DNA of 64,000 nt, taken from the NCBI RefSeq assembly GCF_009932355.1, contig NZ_LEKU01000020.1, positions 1 to 64,000 of the forward strand, given 5' to 3'. A program made the translations under genes and the position numbers. The DNA comes from Riemerella anatipestifer_E (GTDB lineage Bacteria > Bacteroidota > Bacteroidia > Flavobacteriales > Weeksellaceae). The stretch's first letter is position 1. Each line of letters starts with the position of its first letter. The notes below the pieces were generated by a model that did not search any database, was not told the origin of the DNA, and was given only the letters and a program-made list of their open reading frames with translations. Below are positions 1 through 8,466 of this stretch, one piece after another.

Positions 1-91
1 GCTTTTGAATGGACTTCAAAAAATCGGTAAGTTCTTCACCGCTTTGGAATTGTTTAAAAAAATCGTCGTTTAAAAAATCTGCTTTGTTCAT
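1..91 (-). CDS. Transposase N-terminus, IS256/mutator-like (partial)
   Basis: The start codon is at 91-89 and the frame is open to the window edge, giving 30 residues beginning MNKADFLNDDFFKQF and continuing with a GEELTDFLK motif. This resembles the opening of IS256-family (mutator-type) transposases of Bacteroidota, where a 'FKxGEEL...FL..L.KRGIE' block precedes the catalytic DDE domain. The catalytic part is not in the window, so activity cannot be judged. The gene reads leftward, away from the disrupted plus-strand frame at 182-349. Confidence 0.55.
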   Translation of the reverse strand, partial: MNKADFLNDDFFKQFQSGEELTDFLKSIQK

Positions 92-119
92 CGTGTATAA
101 AAATTTAAAGTTAATAAAA

Positions 120-151
120 AAACTATCGAGGGTTGCAACCCTCGATAGTTT
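120..151. repeat. 32-bp perfect palindrome inside the IS end
   Basis: The arm AACTATCGAGGGTTG is followed directly by its exact reverse complement, so the whole stretch is a perfect palindrome. It lies between the transposase start and the element's end. It could be a terminator-like hairpin that blocks read-through from flanking promoters into the transposase gene, or a binding site; there is no long T run on either side. Confidence 0.7.
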
Positions 152-181
152 AAACTTTACACACTTTGTGAGATACTACTA

Positions 182-349
182 AGAAATCTGTGGATGGGCG
201 TTCAAAGGGAAAATAATCCTGTAAAAACATCTATGGAAATGGTTGTAACTCTTGAAAACGGAGATGTGTATACAATTCCTACTGTTGAGTTAAATAATAA
301 TCATAGGGGAGGTCAACCTGATGATAGTTTTCCAGTAGCTCCGTGGTAA
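182..349 (+). pseudogene. C-terminal remnant of a gene apparently cut by the IS
   Basis: A plus-strand frame is open from the IS junction to a TAA at 347-349 and encodes about 55 residues ending in DDSFPVAPW. It includes a segment VVTLENGDVYTIPTVEL that reads as normal coding sequence. There is no plausible start codon or promoter on the left because the IS end adjoins it. A strong bidirectional terminator follows at 369-401, consistent with the natural end of a transcription unit. I do not recognise the family; the rest of the gene should lie on the far side of the IS. Confidence 0.5.
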
Positions 350-368
350 TTATAATATTAGTATACAG

Positions 369-401
369 AAAAGCCGTTCCCTTAAAAGGAACGGCTTTTT
401 T
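369..401. terminator. Bidirectional intrinsic terminator
   Basis: The arms AAAGCCGTTCC and GGAACGGCTTT form a strong hairpin with a T run on the plus side and an A/T-rich tail on the other. It separates the convergent gene remnant (182-349, plus) and the lipoprotein (406-918, minus). Confidence 0.85.
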
Positions 402-405
402 GCCT

Positions 406-918
406 TTAGTTTAAATGCTTTGATAATATAGTAAAGGTGGCAACATCTTCAATATTATCCTCATTAAAATCATCTCTATACTTGAACACTATCTTTCTTC
501 TATCCATACTTACTATTTCATATTCAATCTTCTCCACCCCATTATCTAATATTAGTTTTTTATTCTCCAGTTTGTACTTATATTTTTCTTCATTTCTATT
601 ACACCCTGTTTGAGAATCTTTATCTTCCCATATAGCAGTCATAGTACAAATTGGAGTGTCAGTATTAGAAAAATCTATTTCTTTTTCCCACCCACACTTT
701 GAAAATTTATAAGTATAAAACTCTGTTTCTTTAGCTCTACCTCCATATTCAGTAATACATTCAGAATATCTCCAAAACCCTACTAATTTATCCTCTTCTG
801 TATTATAAACATCTACCCAACCATTTCCTTCTTCTCTATCCTTATTACAACTTACTAAAAATGCTGATGAAATAGCTAGTACCAACGCTGTTCCAATTTT
901 AATGATTCTTTTTTTCAT
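406..918 (-). CDS. Lipocalin-like lipoprotein, hypothetical (170 aa)
   Basis: The N-terminus has two Lys and an Arg, a hydrophobic stretch and a lipobox ending FLVSC at about residue 24, followed by N-K-D, so a lipid-anchored envelope protein is likely. The mature part begins with a 'KLVGFWRYSE' block and has alternating short beta-strand-like segments (YKYKLENKKLILDNG, YEIVSMDRRKIVFKY). This is the pattern of Bacteroidota lipocalin-like lipoproteins, which are small beta-barrels of unknown ligand. Three Cys in the mature part (in KCGWE, ICTM and GCNR) could form disulfides. It is flanked by terminators on both sides and is probably monocistronic. The lipocalin assignment is an inference from length and strand pattern. 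Confidence 0.75.
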   Translation of the reverse strand: MKKRIIKIGTALVLAISSAFLVSCNKDREEGNGWVDVYNTEEDKLVGFWRYSECITEYGGRAKETEFYTYKFSKCGWEKEIDFSNTDTPICTMTAIWEDKDSQTGCNRNEEKYKYKLENKKLILDNGVEKIEYEIVSMDRRKIVFKYRDDFNEDNIEDVATFTILSKHLN

Positions 919-952
919 AATGATTCTTTTTCTTTTTTTAAATTTGCTAATG

Positions 953-960
953 CAAAGATA
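953..960 (-). promoter_or_regulatory. Candidate -7 box for the 170-aa lipoprotein
   Basis: Read on the minus strand the sequence is TATCTTTG, a perfect match to the Bacteroidota -7 box TAnnTTTG, about 35 nt before the start codon. A second TATCTTTG lies at 997-990. No clear TTG was found at the usual spacing. Confidence 0.45.
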
Positions 961-1002
961 AAGAATAGTTTTATAGTTGTGAACTATCGCAAAGATAATG
1001 AA

Positions 1003-1030
1003 AAAAGCTACTTCAATTGAAGTAGCTTTA
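1003..1030 (-). terminator. Intrinsic terminator of the DUF5689 / TonB receptor unit
   Basis: A perfect palindrome with arm AAAGCTACTTCAA is followed on the minus strand by a run of T. It lies 27 nt past the stop of the DUF5689 gene. Confidence 0.85.
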
Positions 1031-1056
1031 GTTTTTAAAATAAAATGTTTAATTTA

Positions 1057-2451
1057 TTATTTTAAAGTAATGTTGTCTAGCTGTATAGTTGTAGTTACAG
1101 TAGTTGTTCCAGCATATTCAAAGATGATGTAACCTTTTCCTGTAATAGGGATAGTAAATTCCCCACTGTTTACCCAATCTACTGCGTAGCCATTAACATT
1201 CCCTTTTGAGAAAGTAAATTTAGAAGTAATATCTACTAAGTCTGCTTTGTTTACTTCTCCACCAGGAGTGTACTTTGTGGTGTAATATACTTTAAGAGTC
1301 TCCCCAGTGTAGTAGCCGTCTTTCGTTTGGAAAGAAAGTTTAGAAGCTCCTGTAAATTCAGCAGGAACAATAAAATAAGCATTTACATTTGTGTTAGATT
1401 TAAATGAACTTATTTGGATATAGTTATTACCGCTAAATGCTTTTTGCTCCCAGAAACGATTTCCAAGTACAGAGTAGTTGACGTATTTAGAATCTGCAAT
1501 TCTTTTGAAATTGGTAGCTGTAGTAACATTATCAAAAGTTTCTGCTATACTTTTGCTATATACAGGTGCATCACCACCTAAAACATTTTTAGCACTTACG
1601 AATCTATCTTGTTCAAATTTAACATCGTTTAAATCACGGATGTAGAATTGCCATGTAGAGTTATATTTGCTAACAACTACTGTAATGTCTCCGCTCTTGG
1701 TAGGTAAAGTAGTTCCTGCGAAGCGTGCAAACCCACTGTTTCTAACGATTACAGAGTTGTCTTGTTTATCTACTAAAGTTCTATCAACGGTTTGGTTATT
1801 AACAGCGTCTGCATAGGTTACCTTACCATCAGCTTCAGCAAACTGTACATTTTTAATAGTAACTAAAGTGTTAATATATTCATCTTTCATAGCATCTGCG
1901 ATAGAATTTACTACTCTAGGAGTAATAGTTTTAATATCCATGGTATTACCACCACAAACGCCAGTAATGAAGTTTCTCATGTTACCTTCTGGTATTTGCC
2001 CAGTAGGGTTTACATATCCTAATTTAACAACACCTCTGTCTATACCTACAGAAAGACCATTAGCTTTAACTCTTACATGAGATCCCACTGGATAGTCTGT
2101 GTATAGAAAAGTTTTATTGATAGCCACTTGGATACCTGCGGTAGGATTTTCTGGGCTGTCTTGTATGGTTAGTTGTTTGTAGAAGTTACCACCTTCGTCA
2201 GAAGAAACTACATATCCTTCAAAGATTACAGGAGCATCATCTGTTCCATTAGGAACAACATAGTTACTTACAAAGTTAACAGGAGTTGGTGCTAATGCTT
2301 TAAAATCTTTAATGGTAATATTAGCTTCAGCAAATTGATTGCTGCATTGGATTGCAGGTGTATCAAATTTGTCATCTTGCACGCAAGAAGTTAATGCTCC
2401 AAAACCAGATAAAGCTATTAACGAAATTTTTAAGTATGTTGTTGTTTTCAT
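1057..2451 (-). CDS. DUF5689 domain lipoprotein (464 aa)
   Basis: A signal peptide with a lipobox (LTSCVQDD) indicates a lipid-anchored surface or periplasmic protein. Residues about 40-285 match the general character of DUF5689, an OB-fold-like domain family found in Bacteroidota next to TonB-dependent receptors and nucleases (for example the segment IFEGYVVSSDEGGNFYKQL). Residues about 300-464 form a C-terminal beta-sandwich of the choice-of-anchor J type. The gene lies 30 nt downstream of the TonB-dependent receptor in the same orientation and ends in a strong terminator, so the two form an operon. By analogy to SusD partners it may be the substrate-binding lipoprotein of the receptor; this is an inference. 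The divergent secreted endonuclease suggests nucleic acids or nucleotides as substrate. Confidence 0.82.
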   Translation of the reverse strand: MKTTTYLKISLIALSGFGALTSCVQDDKFDTPAIQCSNQFAEANITIKDFKALAPTPVNFVSNYVVPNGTDDAPVIFEGYVVSSDEGGNFYKQLTIQDSPENPTAGIQVAINKTFLYTDYPVGSHVRVKANGLSVGIDRGVVKLGYVNPTGQIPEGNMRNFITGVCGGNTMDIKTITPRVVNSIADAMKDEYINTLVTIKNVQFAEADGKVTYADAVNNQTVDRTLVDKQDNSVIVRNSGFARFAGTTLPTKSGDITVVVSKYNSTWQFYIRDLNDVKFEQDRFVSAKNVLGGDAPVYSKSIAETFDNVTTATNFKRIADSKYVNYSVLGNRFWEQKAFSGNNYIQISSFKSNTNVNAYFIVPAEFTGASKLSFQTKDGYYTGETLKVYYTTKYTPGGEVNKADLVDITSKFTFSKGNVNGYAVDWVNSGEFTIPITGKGYIIFEYAGTTTVTTTIQLDNITLK

Positions 2452-2481
2452 TTTAATTGTATTAAATGTTAAAAATAAAAT

Positions 2482-5289
2482 TTAGAATCTTACCTGTAGG
2501 TTGATAAAGTAGTTTCTACCTTGAGTAAAGAAATATCTAGGTGCAAAATTAGGATACTCTCTATCGTAGTCTCTTCTAAAGTCTGCAAAGTTTACATTTC
2601 TTGTCTGTTCAAAACCGCCAGTAGCATACTTGGTATTGTCAAGCACATTGTTTACGGTAGCACTAATAAGCACATAATATTTACCTAACATCCAAGATTT
2701 ACCAGCGTTGATATTGAAGAAGTAAGCTACAGGAAGTTTAACTTGAGCACTTACTCTTCTATATTCTTGCTCAGAAATACCAGCGTATGGCGTTCCTGTT
2801 GCAGGGTTGTTAACAAAGAAATCGGAACGAATTAAAGGTGAAGGGTCAAGGAAGTTATTGCCAAGATAGTTCCAGTTAGCACCTACCCACCAATACTTTG
2901 GAGAACTATATTTTATACCTAAAGAGTAAGCCTCTTGAGGAGTACCTCCTTGTCTAAAGTTTTTAATATAAGAAGTTCCGTAACTAGTGTATAACTTACC
3001 GTTAGGGAATAGTCCAACCGCATCTGAAGCAAAATACACTTCAGGATTGTTAGTGTAAATGTACTTACCGTAGTTTGCGATACCATTAACAGTAATTGTT
3101 GGAGTAACTTTAACCTCTATGCCTAACTCACCACCCATGTTTCTACGGTTTACATTAGACATTACTTGGGTTACAAATGCACTTCTAGCACTAGTAGCAT
3201 TACCTTCGCTATCTACACCATCTAGCTTGATTCCGTCAGCAAAGAAACGTTGTACATTAGTGTCATTTTGAGTGTCAATAAGGAATGCTGTTGCTCTCAC
3301 TTTAACAAAAGGAGATGATACCATATAGCTAATATCATTAGCGGCTACTACAGCACTTCTAATGTTAGGTGCAATGGCACTATTAGCTCTTGCATTGATG
3401 AATAAATTGTTTAGGTAAGGAGCCTGAGAATAGTAAGCACCGTTATACACTAAGAAATGTCTACCATCTAACTTGTAGATTAATTGACCTTTTAGACCAA
3501 AGTTCCAGTAGTCATGATTTTCAGACTTTCCTAATGCATTTTTGTAAAGGTAATGGTTGAAATGCCCTTCTCTGCTATTAGTAATGTGTGCAGCGAGTGC
3601 GGATACAAAAACATCAAAGTTACCTGCACTAAACTTTAGGGCTGGATTTATTTTGGCTTCTTGTCTTCGGAAGGTGTAATCGTAGCCAATTTTATCACCT
3701 ACTTTTTTATGAGTGTTTTCTTCACCTTCGTTGAATAAACCTGAAAGTTTAGGTTGGTTAGTAGCAGCAAAAGGATCTCCGTTAAGAGCATATTGTGCTC
3801 CAAGTAAATCTTTTACTTCTCTGTATTGGTCTGATGAATAATTTCTGTAAGAAGCGTTGATGAATAGCTGTGTCTTGTCAGAAAAATTATGAACAAAGTG
3901 AGTTCCTACATTCCAAACTTTGTCATCATTAACATCATTCACTAGGAAGTAAACGGCTTGCTCTCTGTTTCTATTAGCAAGATAAAGTCTATCCCAGTTG
4001 ATTTGAGTGTAGTTTTGGTCGTTACTTTCCCATCTGTTTTTAGTTATATCCAGCTGAGCTATATCAGAAGCAGTAGGATTAGCTAACCCTGCGAAGTAGC
4101 TAGGAAGATTTCTGTAATATAGAGGTGATGGGTTCTGAGCGTTGTACCAGTCTAATCTAGACACTTTATCTTTACCAAATTGGTAAGAAACAGTAGTCCA
4201 AAGTTGAGATTTACTGCTTATTTTCCAGTAATCTGTAAGTTGTAATATAGGCTGGAATCCTTGTCTTACCCTTTCACTTCTCTTTTCGCCATCTTGCCAT
4301 CCCCAGAAAGCATTGTAATGTACACCATTATAATCTATTACCTCTTGGGTGTTAGGGCTAGCAGTACTTCTACGGTAAGGAGAGCCTATTAAGTTTAAAG
4401 TAAGAGTATGCTTATCGTTTACTTTTTTCTCAATTCCTAGGTAAGCGCCGTAAGCATCATAGAAAGTACCTTCTTGTATCCCTTCTTGTGCCCATCTTCT
4501 AGCTCCCATTACAGTAAATGCCCAACCCTTTTTATTCATTCCAGAAGAGTATCTTAAGGAAGTTCTATTACGATAGTTTCTGTTAGTAAGAGATTGGGTA
4601 AATTGGAATCCTTTACGGTATTCACTTGCCTTCATGTTTTTATAGACTACAGAGCCAACGCCTCCAAAAGCATATTCAGAAGGAGAGTGGTTTACTGCAA
4701 TTTCAGGGTATCTTGTGATTTCATTAAGCCCTCCCCAGTTGCCATAATCTACATTACCATTATCGGCATTTTCCATAGAGATACCATTCATCATAACCTC
4801 GCTTCTTCTACCATCTATACCTCTTGGTCTGAACCAATAGAATCCTAAATCAAAAGCGGCAACATTACTAAATACATCTCTAGAAGACTGTAATAATCCT
4901 AATGTTGCTTGTGAAGAGGATTCGTCCATATTGCTATTGTCATCTAGCAATACTACTCCTAATTCCGAATTTTTAAGGTTAGAAAAAAGAGTAATAATCC
5001 CCAAGTCTTTTCTTTTTTCATTTTCAAAAACATCAAACTCTAGGACTTTGGTTTCGTAGTTAGGTTGAGTTACTACCATTTGGTAATGTCCAGGTTTTAA
5101 ATCTACAAATTGGAAATATCCAATTTTGTCTGCCTTTACATCGTCATTGACTTCTCTTAGGTCGGCTACTGCATTTTCAATGGGTTTTCCATCGGCATCT
5201 TTCACATACGCATAGACTGTGGTTTGTGCATAGTAATAAGATGCAGGCAATAAACAGAACATAGAGACTAATGATAATTTCTTAATCAT
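2482..5289 (-). CDS. TonB-dependent receptor with carboxypeptidase-like regulatory domain (935 aa)
   Basis: After a signal peptide ending near ASYYYAQ, residues about 23-105 form a carboxypeptidase-D-regulatory-like beta sandwich (TVYAYVKDADGKPIENAVADL). A plug domain follows at about 125-230 (with RPRGIDGRRSEVMMNGISM), then a long region of amphipathic strands that ends in aromatic F (YFINLQVRF), the usual C-terminal signature of an outer-membrane barrel. The protein should take up a substrate across the outer membrane using TonB/ExbBD energy. It is transcribed with the DUF5689 lipoprotein and is divergent from a secreted endonuclease (5538), a set that fits uptake of nucleic-acid breakdown products. 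Substrate identity is not shown by the sequence. Confidence 0.88.
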   Translation of the reverse strand: MIKKLSLVSMFCLLPASYYYAQTTVYAYVKDADGKPIENAVADLREVNDDVKADKIGYFQFVDLKPGHYQMVVTQPNYETKVLEFDVFENEKRKDLGIITLFSNLKNSELGVVLLDDNSNMDESSSQATLGLLQSSRDVFSNVAAFDLGFYWFRPRGIDGRRSEVMMNGISMENADNGNVDYGNWGGLNEITRYPEIAVNHSPSEYAFGGVGSVVYKNMKASEYRKGFQFTQSLTNRNYRNRTSLRYSSGMNKKGWAFTVMGARRWAQEGIQEGTFYDAYGAYLGIEKKVNDKHTLTLNLIGSPYRRSTASPNTQEVIDYNGVHYNAFWGWQDGEKRSERVRQGFQPILQLTDYWKISSKSQLWTTVSYQFGKDKVSRLDWYNAQNPSPLYYRNLPSYFAGLANPTASDIAQLDITKNRWESNDQNYTQINWDRLYLANRNREQAVYFLVNDVNDDKVWNVGTHFVHNFSDKTQLFINASYRNYSSDQYREVKDLLGAQYALNGDPFAATNQPKLSGLFNEGEENTHKKVGDKIGYDYTFRRQEAKINPALKFSAGNFDVFVSALAAHITNSREGHFNHYLYKNALGKSENHDYWNFGLKGQLIYKLDGRHFLVYNGAYYSQAPYLNNLFINARANSAIAPNIRSAVVAANDISYMVSSPFVKVRATAFLIDTQNDTNVQRFFADGIKLDGVDSEGNATSARSAFVTQVMSNVNRRNMGGELGIEVKVTPTITVNGIANYGKYIYTNNPEVYFASDAVGLFPNGKLYTSYGTSYIKNFRQGGTPQEAYSLGIKYSSPKYWWVGANWNYLGNNFLDPSPLIRSDFFVNNPATGTPYAGISEQEYRRVSAQVKLPVAYFFNINAGKSWMLGKYYVLISATVNNVLDNTKYATGGFEQTRNVNFADFRRDYDREYPNFAPRYFFTQGRNYFINLQVRF

Positions 5290-5334
5290 AACATTCTTAT
5301 TTTTAGTTTTTGAATAAGTTGATTATTCAATCCA

Positions 5335-5342
5335 CAAAATTA
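5335..5342 (-). promoter_or_regulatory. Candidate -7 box for the TonB receptor operon
   Basis: The minus strand reads TAATTTTG, a match to TAnnTTTG, 45 nt upstream of the receptor start. The -33 TTG is not clear. Confidence 0.45.
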
Positions 5343-5503
5343 ACCCATTTTTTTGGTAAATTTTAACAGAATTAAGAATTTTTAATATGTGATTTTTATC
5401 ACGATTGAATAAATAAGCCATTGGATAAGGGGTTTATCGATGTTGGTGTCTTATGCGATGTTAATTAAAATTAATTTTAATCTACTGTTCGCCTCAAAAT
5501 CAC

Positions 5504-5511
5504 TAACTTTG
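5504..5511 (+). promoter_or_regulatory. Candidate -7 box for the secreted endonuclease
   Basis: TAACTTTG matches the Bacteroidota -7 consensus and ends 26 nt before the ATG. No exact TTG is at the usual distance. It shares the 248-nt intergenic region with the divergent receptor promoter. Confidence 0.5.
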
Positions 5512-5537
5512 CTTTGATATTAAAACTTAAAAAATAA

Positions 5538-6731
5538 ATGAAGATGAAAAAGATATTCTCTTTATTAGTATTGGGACTTTTTTTTACTGGTTTTTCTCAA
5601 ACTGGAAAGTTGAAAAGAATGGCAACTGTGGGGTTCTATAATGTAGAAAACCTTTGGGACACCATTCAGTCTGCAGATTATATAGACGGAACGCTAGCTC
5701 CTAATCACCCTCGTTTCCATAGAAGTATACCACTAGATTCGGTAAAATATTTGGAGCGTGAGGATTATCGAGGTGAGTGGTCGGATTCTAAGCTTATAGG
5801 TAAAAAAGTGGTACGTTTTCAAGGTTCTTCGGACGAATTTACGCCGAAGAGTGCTAAAAACTATAACTCAAGTATTTACAATCAAAAATTAGCTAATGCT
5901 GCTAGAGTTATTTCTGAGCTAGGAGCTTCGGTTACCAAGACCGCTCCAGTAGTGGTGGGGCTTCTTGAGGTGGAGAATCGCCAAGTAGTGGAAGATTTGG
6001 TAAAACAACCAGCGTTAAAGAAATTTGATTATGGAGTAATTCATTATAATTCCTATGATTACAGGGGGATAGATGTAGCACTTATTTATCAGAAAAGAAG
6101 ATTCAGCCCTACTTATAGTACTAAAAAAGAACTCAAAATATATAATGAGGAAGGAAAGAGAGAGTATACTCGTGATTTGTTGGTGGTTTCAGGATATTTA
6201 GACGGAGAGAAAGTTGCTTTTTTTGTCAATCACTGGCCGTCTAGAAGAGGAGGTGAAGCCGTTTCTCTTCCTAAAAGAAATGCTGCGGCTCAGTTGCTAA
6301 GAGTACAGATGGATAGTGTAAGGGCTTTAGATGCTAATACCAAATTGGTAGCTATGGGAGATTTTAATGATGATCCCATTAGTAGTAGTTTGAAGAATTA
6401 CTTAAAAGCAGTAGGAAGTACCAAAGAGCTAAGCCCAGAATATCCTTATCTAAACTTAATGTATCCTTTGTATAAGAAGGGGGTGGCGTCTTTAGCATAT
6501 CGCGATGCTCCTAACTTGTTCGACCAAATTATAGTTTCTGAAAATTTGGTTAGTCCAAAAGATGCTTCTTATTCTATTTTTAGAACGGAAGTTTATGCAC
6601 CTGCTTATCTTATCAACAAGGAAGGTAGTTTTAAAGGGTATCCATTCCGCTCTTGGAATGGGGATAAATTTACAGGAGGATATAGCGATCACTTTCCTGT
6701 GTTTACAATACTTTACAAGGAAGTTAATTAG
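5538..6731 (+). CDS. Secreted endonuclease/exonuclease/phosphatase-family protein (397 aa)
   Basis: A signal peptide (MKMKKIFSLLVLGLFFTGFS) is followed by the four landmark motifs of the EEP (DNase I-like) superfamily: FYNVENLWD near residue 35, GLLEVENR near 140 (metal-binding Glu), MGDFNDDP near 272 (catalytic Asp/Asn) and GYSDHFPV near 385 (catalytic Asp-His). It should be a metal-dependent hydrolase acting outside the cytoplasm, probably on DNA/RNA, although some family members cleave phosphate esters of lipids. Divergent from the TonB receptor/DUF5689 pair, a gene set that recurs in Flavobacteriia. Translation may start at the first ATG or two codons later; both give a good signal peptide. 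A terminator follows at 6752-6789. Confidence 0.87.
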   Translation: MKMKKIFSLLVLGLFFTGFSQTGKLKRMATVGFYNVENLWDTIQSADYIDGTLAPNHPRFHRSIPLDSVKYLEREDYRGEWSDSKLIGKKVVRFQGSSDEFTPKSAKNYNSSIYNQKLANAARVISELGASVTKTAPVVVGLLEVENRQVVEDLVKQPALKKFDYGVIHYNSYDYRGIDVALIYQKRRFSPTYSTKKELKIYNEEGKREYTRDLLVVSGYLDGEKVAFFVNHWPSRRGGEAVSLPKRNAAAQLLRVQMDSVRALDANTKLVAMGDFNDDPISSSLKNYLKAVGSTKELSPEYPYLNLMYPLYKKGVASLAYRDAPNLFDQIIVSENLVSPKDASYSIFRTEVYAPAYLINKEGSFKGYPFRSWNGDKFTGGYSDHFPVFTILYKEVN

Positions 6732-6751
6732 AGTGCTTATCTTATAAATAA

Positions 6752-6789
6752 ATAAGAGGTTGTCTTAGTTTAGGGCAACCTCTTTTTTG
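6752..6789 (+). terminator. Intrinsic terminator after the endonuclease
   Basis: The arms AAGAGGTTG and CAACCTCTT flank a loop and are followed by six T. Confidence 0.85.
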
Positions 6790-6837
6790 TTTTCATAAAA
6801 ACTATTATCTTTAAGGACTAAAAAAAATAGGAAACCT

Positions 6838-8466
6838 ATGGATTTGCAATTCAATAAAAATGAAGATTTAAACCGATTGAAACTTTCAGAAATCAATCAG
6901 TTATTAGCTAAAATAAAGAAAGGAGGGGGAGAAAAACGCTTAGAAAAACTCAGAAGTGAAGGTAAAATGACGGCTAGAGAGCGTATAGATTACCTCTTAG
7001 ATGATAATAAAGATAGCATAGAGATAGGGGCTTTCGCAGGGTTTGAAATGTATGAAGAACACGGGGGGTGTCCTAGTGCTGGTGTAGTGGTTAAGATAGG
7101 GTACATTTCTGGTAAGCAGTGTATTGTAGTGGCTAATGATGCTTCGGTAAAGGCTGGAGCGTGGTTTCCTATTACAGGTAAGAAAAATCTTAGAGCTCAA
7201 GAAATTGCAATGGAAAATCGTTTGCCAATTATTTATTTAGTAGATTCGGCGGGGGTTTATCTGCCTATGCAAGATGAAATTTTCCCTGATAAAGAGCATT
7301 TCGGAAGGATATTTAGAAATAATGCCAAAATGAGTGCTATGGGGATTATCCAAATCTCTGCAGTGATGGGGAGCTGTGTTGCAGGAGGAGCGTATTTGCC
7401 TATTATGAGTGATGAAGCTATGATTGTAGATAAAACAGGTTCTATATTTTTGGCGGGAAGTTATCTAGTAAAAGCAGCAATAGGAGAAAGTATAGATAAC
7501 GAAACACTAGGCGGAGCTACTACGCATTGTTCTATTTCTGGAGTTACCGACTATAAAGCTAAAGATGATAAAGATGCCTTGGATAGAATTAAAAACATAA
7601 TGAAATCTATCGGAGATTTTGAAAAGGCAGGATTTGACCGAACGGAAAGTTTTTTACCAAAAGAAAATCCTGAAAATATATTTGGTATTATACCTGCGGC
7701 TAGGTCGGAGCAGTATGATACCCACGAAATTATAAAGTGTCTAGTAGATAAATCGGAGTATGAGGAGTATAAGCCAGATTATGGTAAGTCTATTATATGT
7801 GCAACGGCAAGAATAGACGGTTGGAGTGTGGGGATTGTAGCTAATCAAAGGAAACTGGTAAAAAGCGGTAAGGGAGAAATGCAGTTTGGGGGTGTTATCT
7901 ATTCCGATTCGGCGGACAAAGCAACCCGATTTATTGCAAACTGTAACCAAAGGAAAATTCCGTTAGTGTTTTTACAAGATGTAACGGGCTTTATGGTGGG
8001 GTCTAAATCAGAGCACGGTGGCATTATAAAAGATGGTGCTAAAATGGTAAATGCGGTGTCTAATTCTGTGGTGCCTAAGTTTACCGTTATTACGGGTAAC
8101 TCTTATGGAGCAGGTAACTATGCGATGTGCGGTAAGGCTTACGACCCTCGTCTTATCGTGGCTTGGCCTTGGGCAGACCTTGCAGTAATGGGAGGTGCTC
8201 AAGCGGCTAAAGTATTAGCACAGATACAAGAAGCTACCCTTAGAAAGAAAGGTAAAGAAATTACCGAAGAAGATCGAAACGGAATCTTACAAGAAATATC
8301 AAAAAAATATCAAAAACAAACTGAAGCCACCTATGCAGCGGCAAGATTGTGGACAGATGCTATTATTAGTCCGTTAGATACTAGAAAATGGATTTCTATG
8401 GGGATAGAAGCAGCCAATCATTCGCCTATTACAGAGAGATTTAATTTAGGTGTTATTCAGGTGTAA
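6838..8466 (+). CDS. Acyl-CoA carboxylase carboxyltransferase (beta) subunit, methylcrotonoyl-CoA type (542 aa)
   Basis: This is a biotin-dependent carboxyltransferase: it moves carboxylate from carboxybiotin to an acyl-CoA. The N-terminal half carries VMGSCVAGGAYLPIMSDE, and the C-terminal half carries FLQDVTGFMVG, GNSYGAGNYAMCG and VMGGAQAAKVLA, the oxyanion-hole and CoA/biotin-binding glycine motifs of the crotonase-like fold. The length (542) and the wording of the motifs fit 3-methylcrotonyl-CoA carboxylase beta better than propionyl-CoA carboxylase beta (about 510). The biotin carboxylase/carrier alpha subunit is not in the window, so the partner must be encoded elsewhere. The stop overlaps the start of the next gene by one base (TAATG), suggesting translational coupling to an unknown protein. 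Substrate specificity is an inference. Confidence 0.85.
   Translation: MDLQFNKNEDLNRLKLSEINQLLAKIKKGGGEKRLEKLRSEGKMTARERIDYLLDDNKDSIEIGAFAGFEMYEEHGGCPSAGVVVKIGYISGKQCIVVANDASVKAGAWFPITGKKNLRAQEIAMENRLPIIYLVDSAGVYLPMQDEIFPDKEHFGRIFRNNAKMSAMGIIQISAVMGSCVAGGAYLPIMSDEAMIVDKTGSIFLAGSYLVKAAIGESIDNETLGGATTHCSISGVTDYKAKDDKDALDRIKNIMKSIGDFEKAGFDRTESFLPKENPENIFGIIPAARSEQYDTHEIIKCLVDKSEYEEYKPDYGKSIICATARIDGWSVGIVANQRKLVKSGKGEMQFGGVIYSDSADKATRFIANCNQRKIPLVFLQDVTGFMVGSKSEHGGIIKDGAKMVNAVSNSVVPKFTVITGNSYGAGNYAMCGKAYDPRLIVAWPWADLAVMGGAQAAKVLAQIQEATLRKKGKEITEEDRNGILQEISKKYQKQTEATYAAARLWTDAIISPLDTRKWISMGIEAANHSPITERFNLGVIQV

Larger units (their letters stand above)
1..180 (-). mobile_element. End of an insertion sequence, IS256-like, cut by the window edge
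   Basis: A transposase-like reading frame runs off the left edge (stop side outside the window), preceded by a short spacer with a perfect palindrome and then by a stretch at about 155-180 that contains TTTACACA, a motif often seen in IS256-family terminal repeats. Immediately beyond it a different reading frame on the plus strand is open, as expected when an element has landed inside a gene. The exact outer boundary (about 175-181) and the target duplication cannot be fixed because the other end is outside the window. Family assignment rests on the first 30 residues and is an inference. Confidence 0.55.

Noticed and set aside
2482..6731. Possible polysaccharide utilisation locus at the left end
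   Set aside because: There is no SusD, glycoside hydrolase or lyase; the enzyme is of the nuclease superfamily and the lipoprotein is DUF5689.
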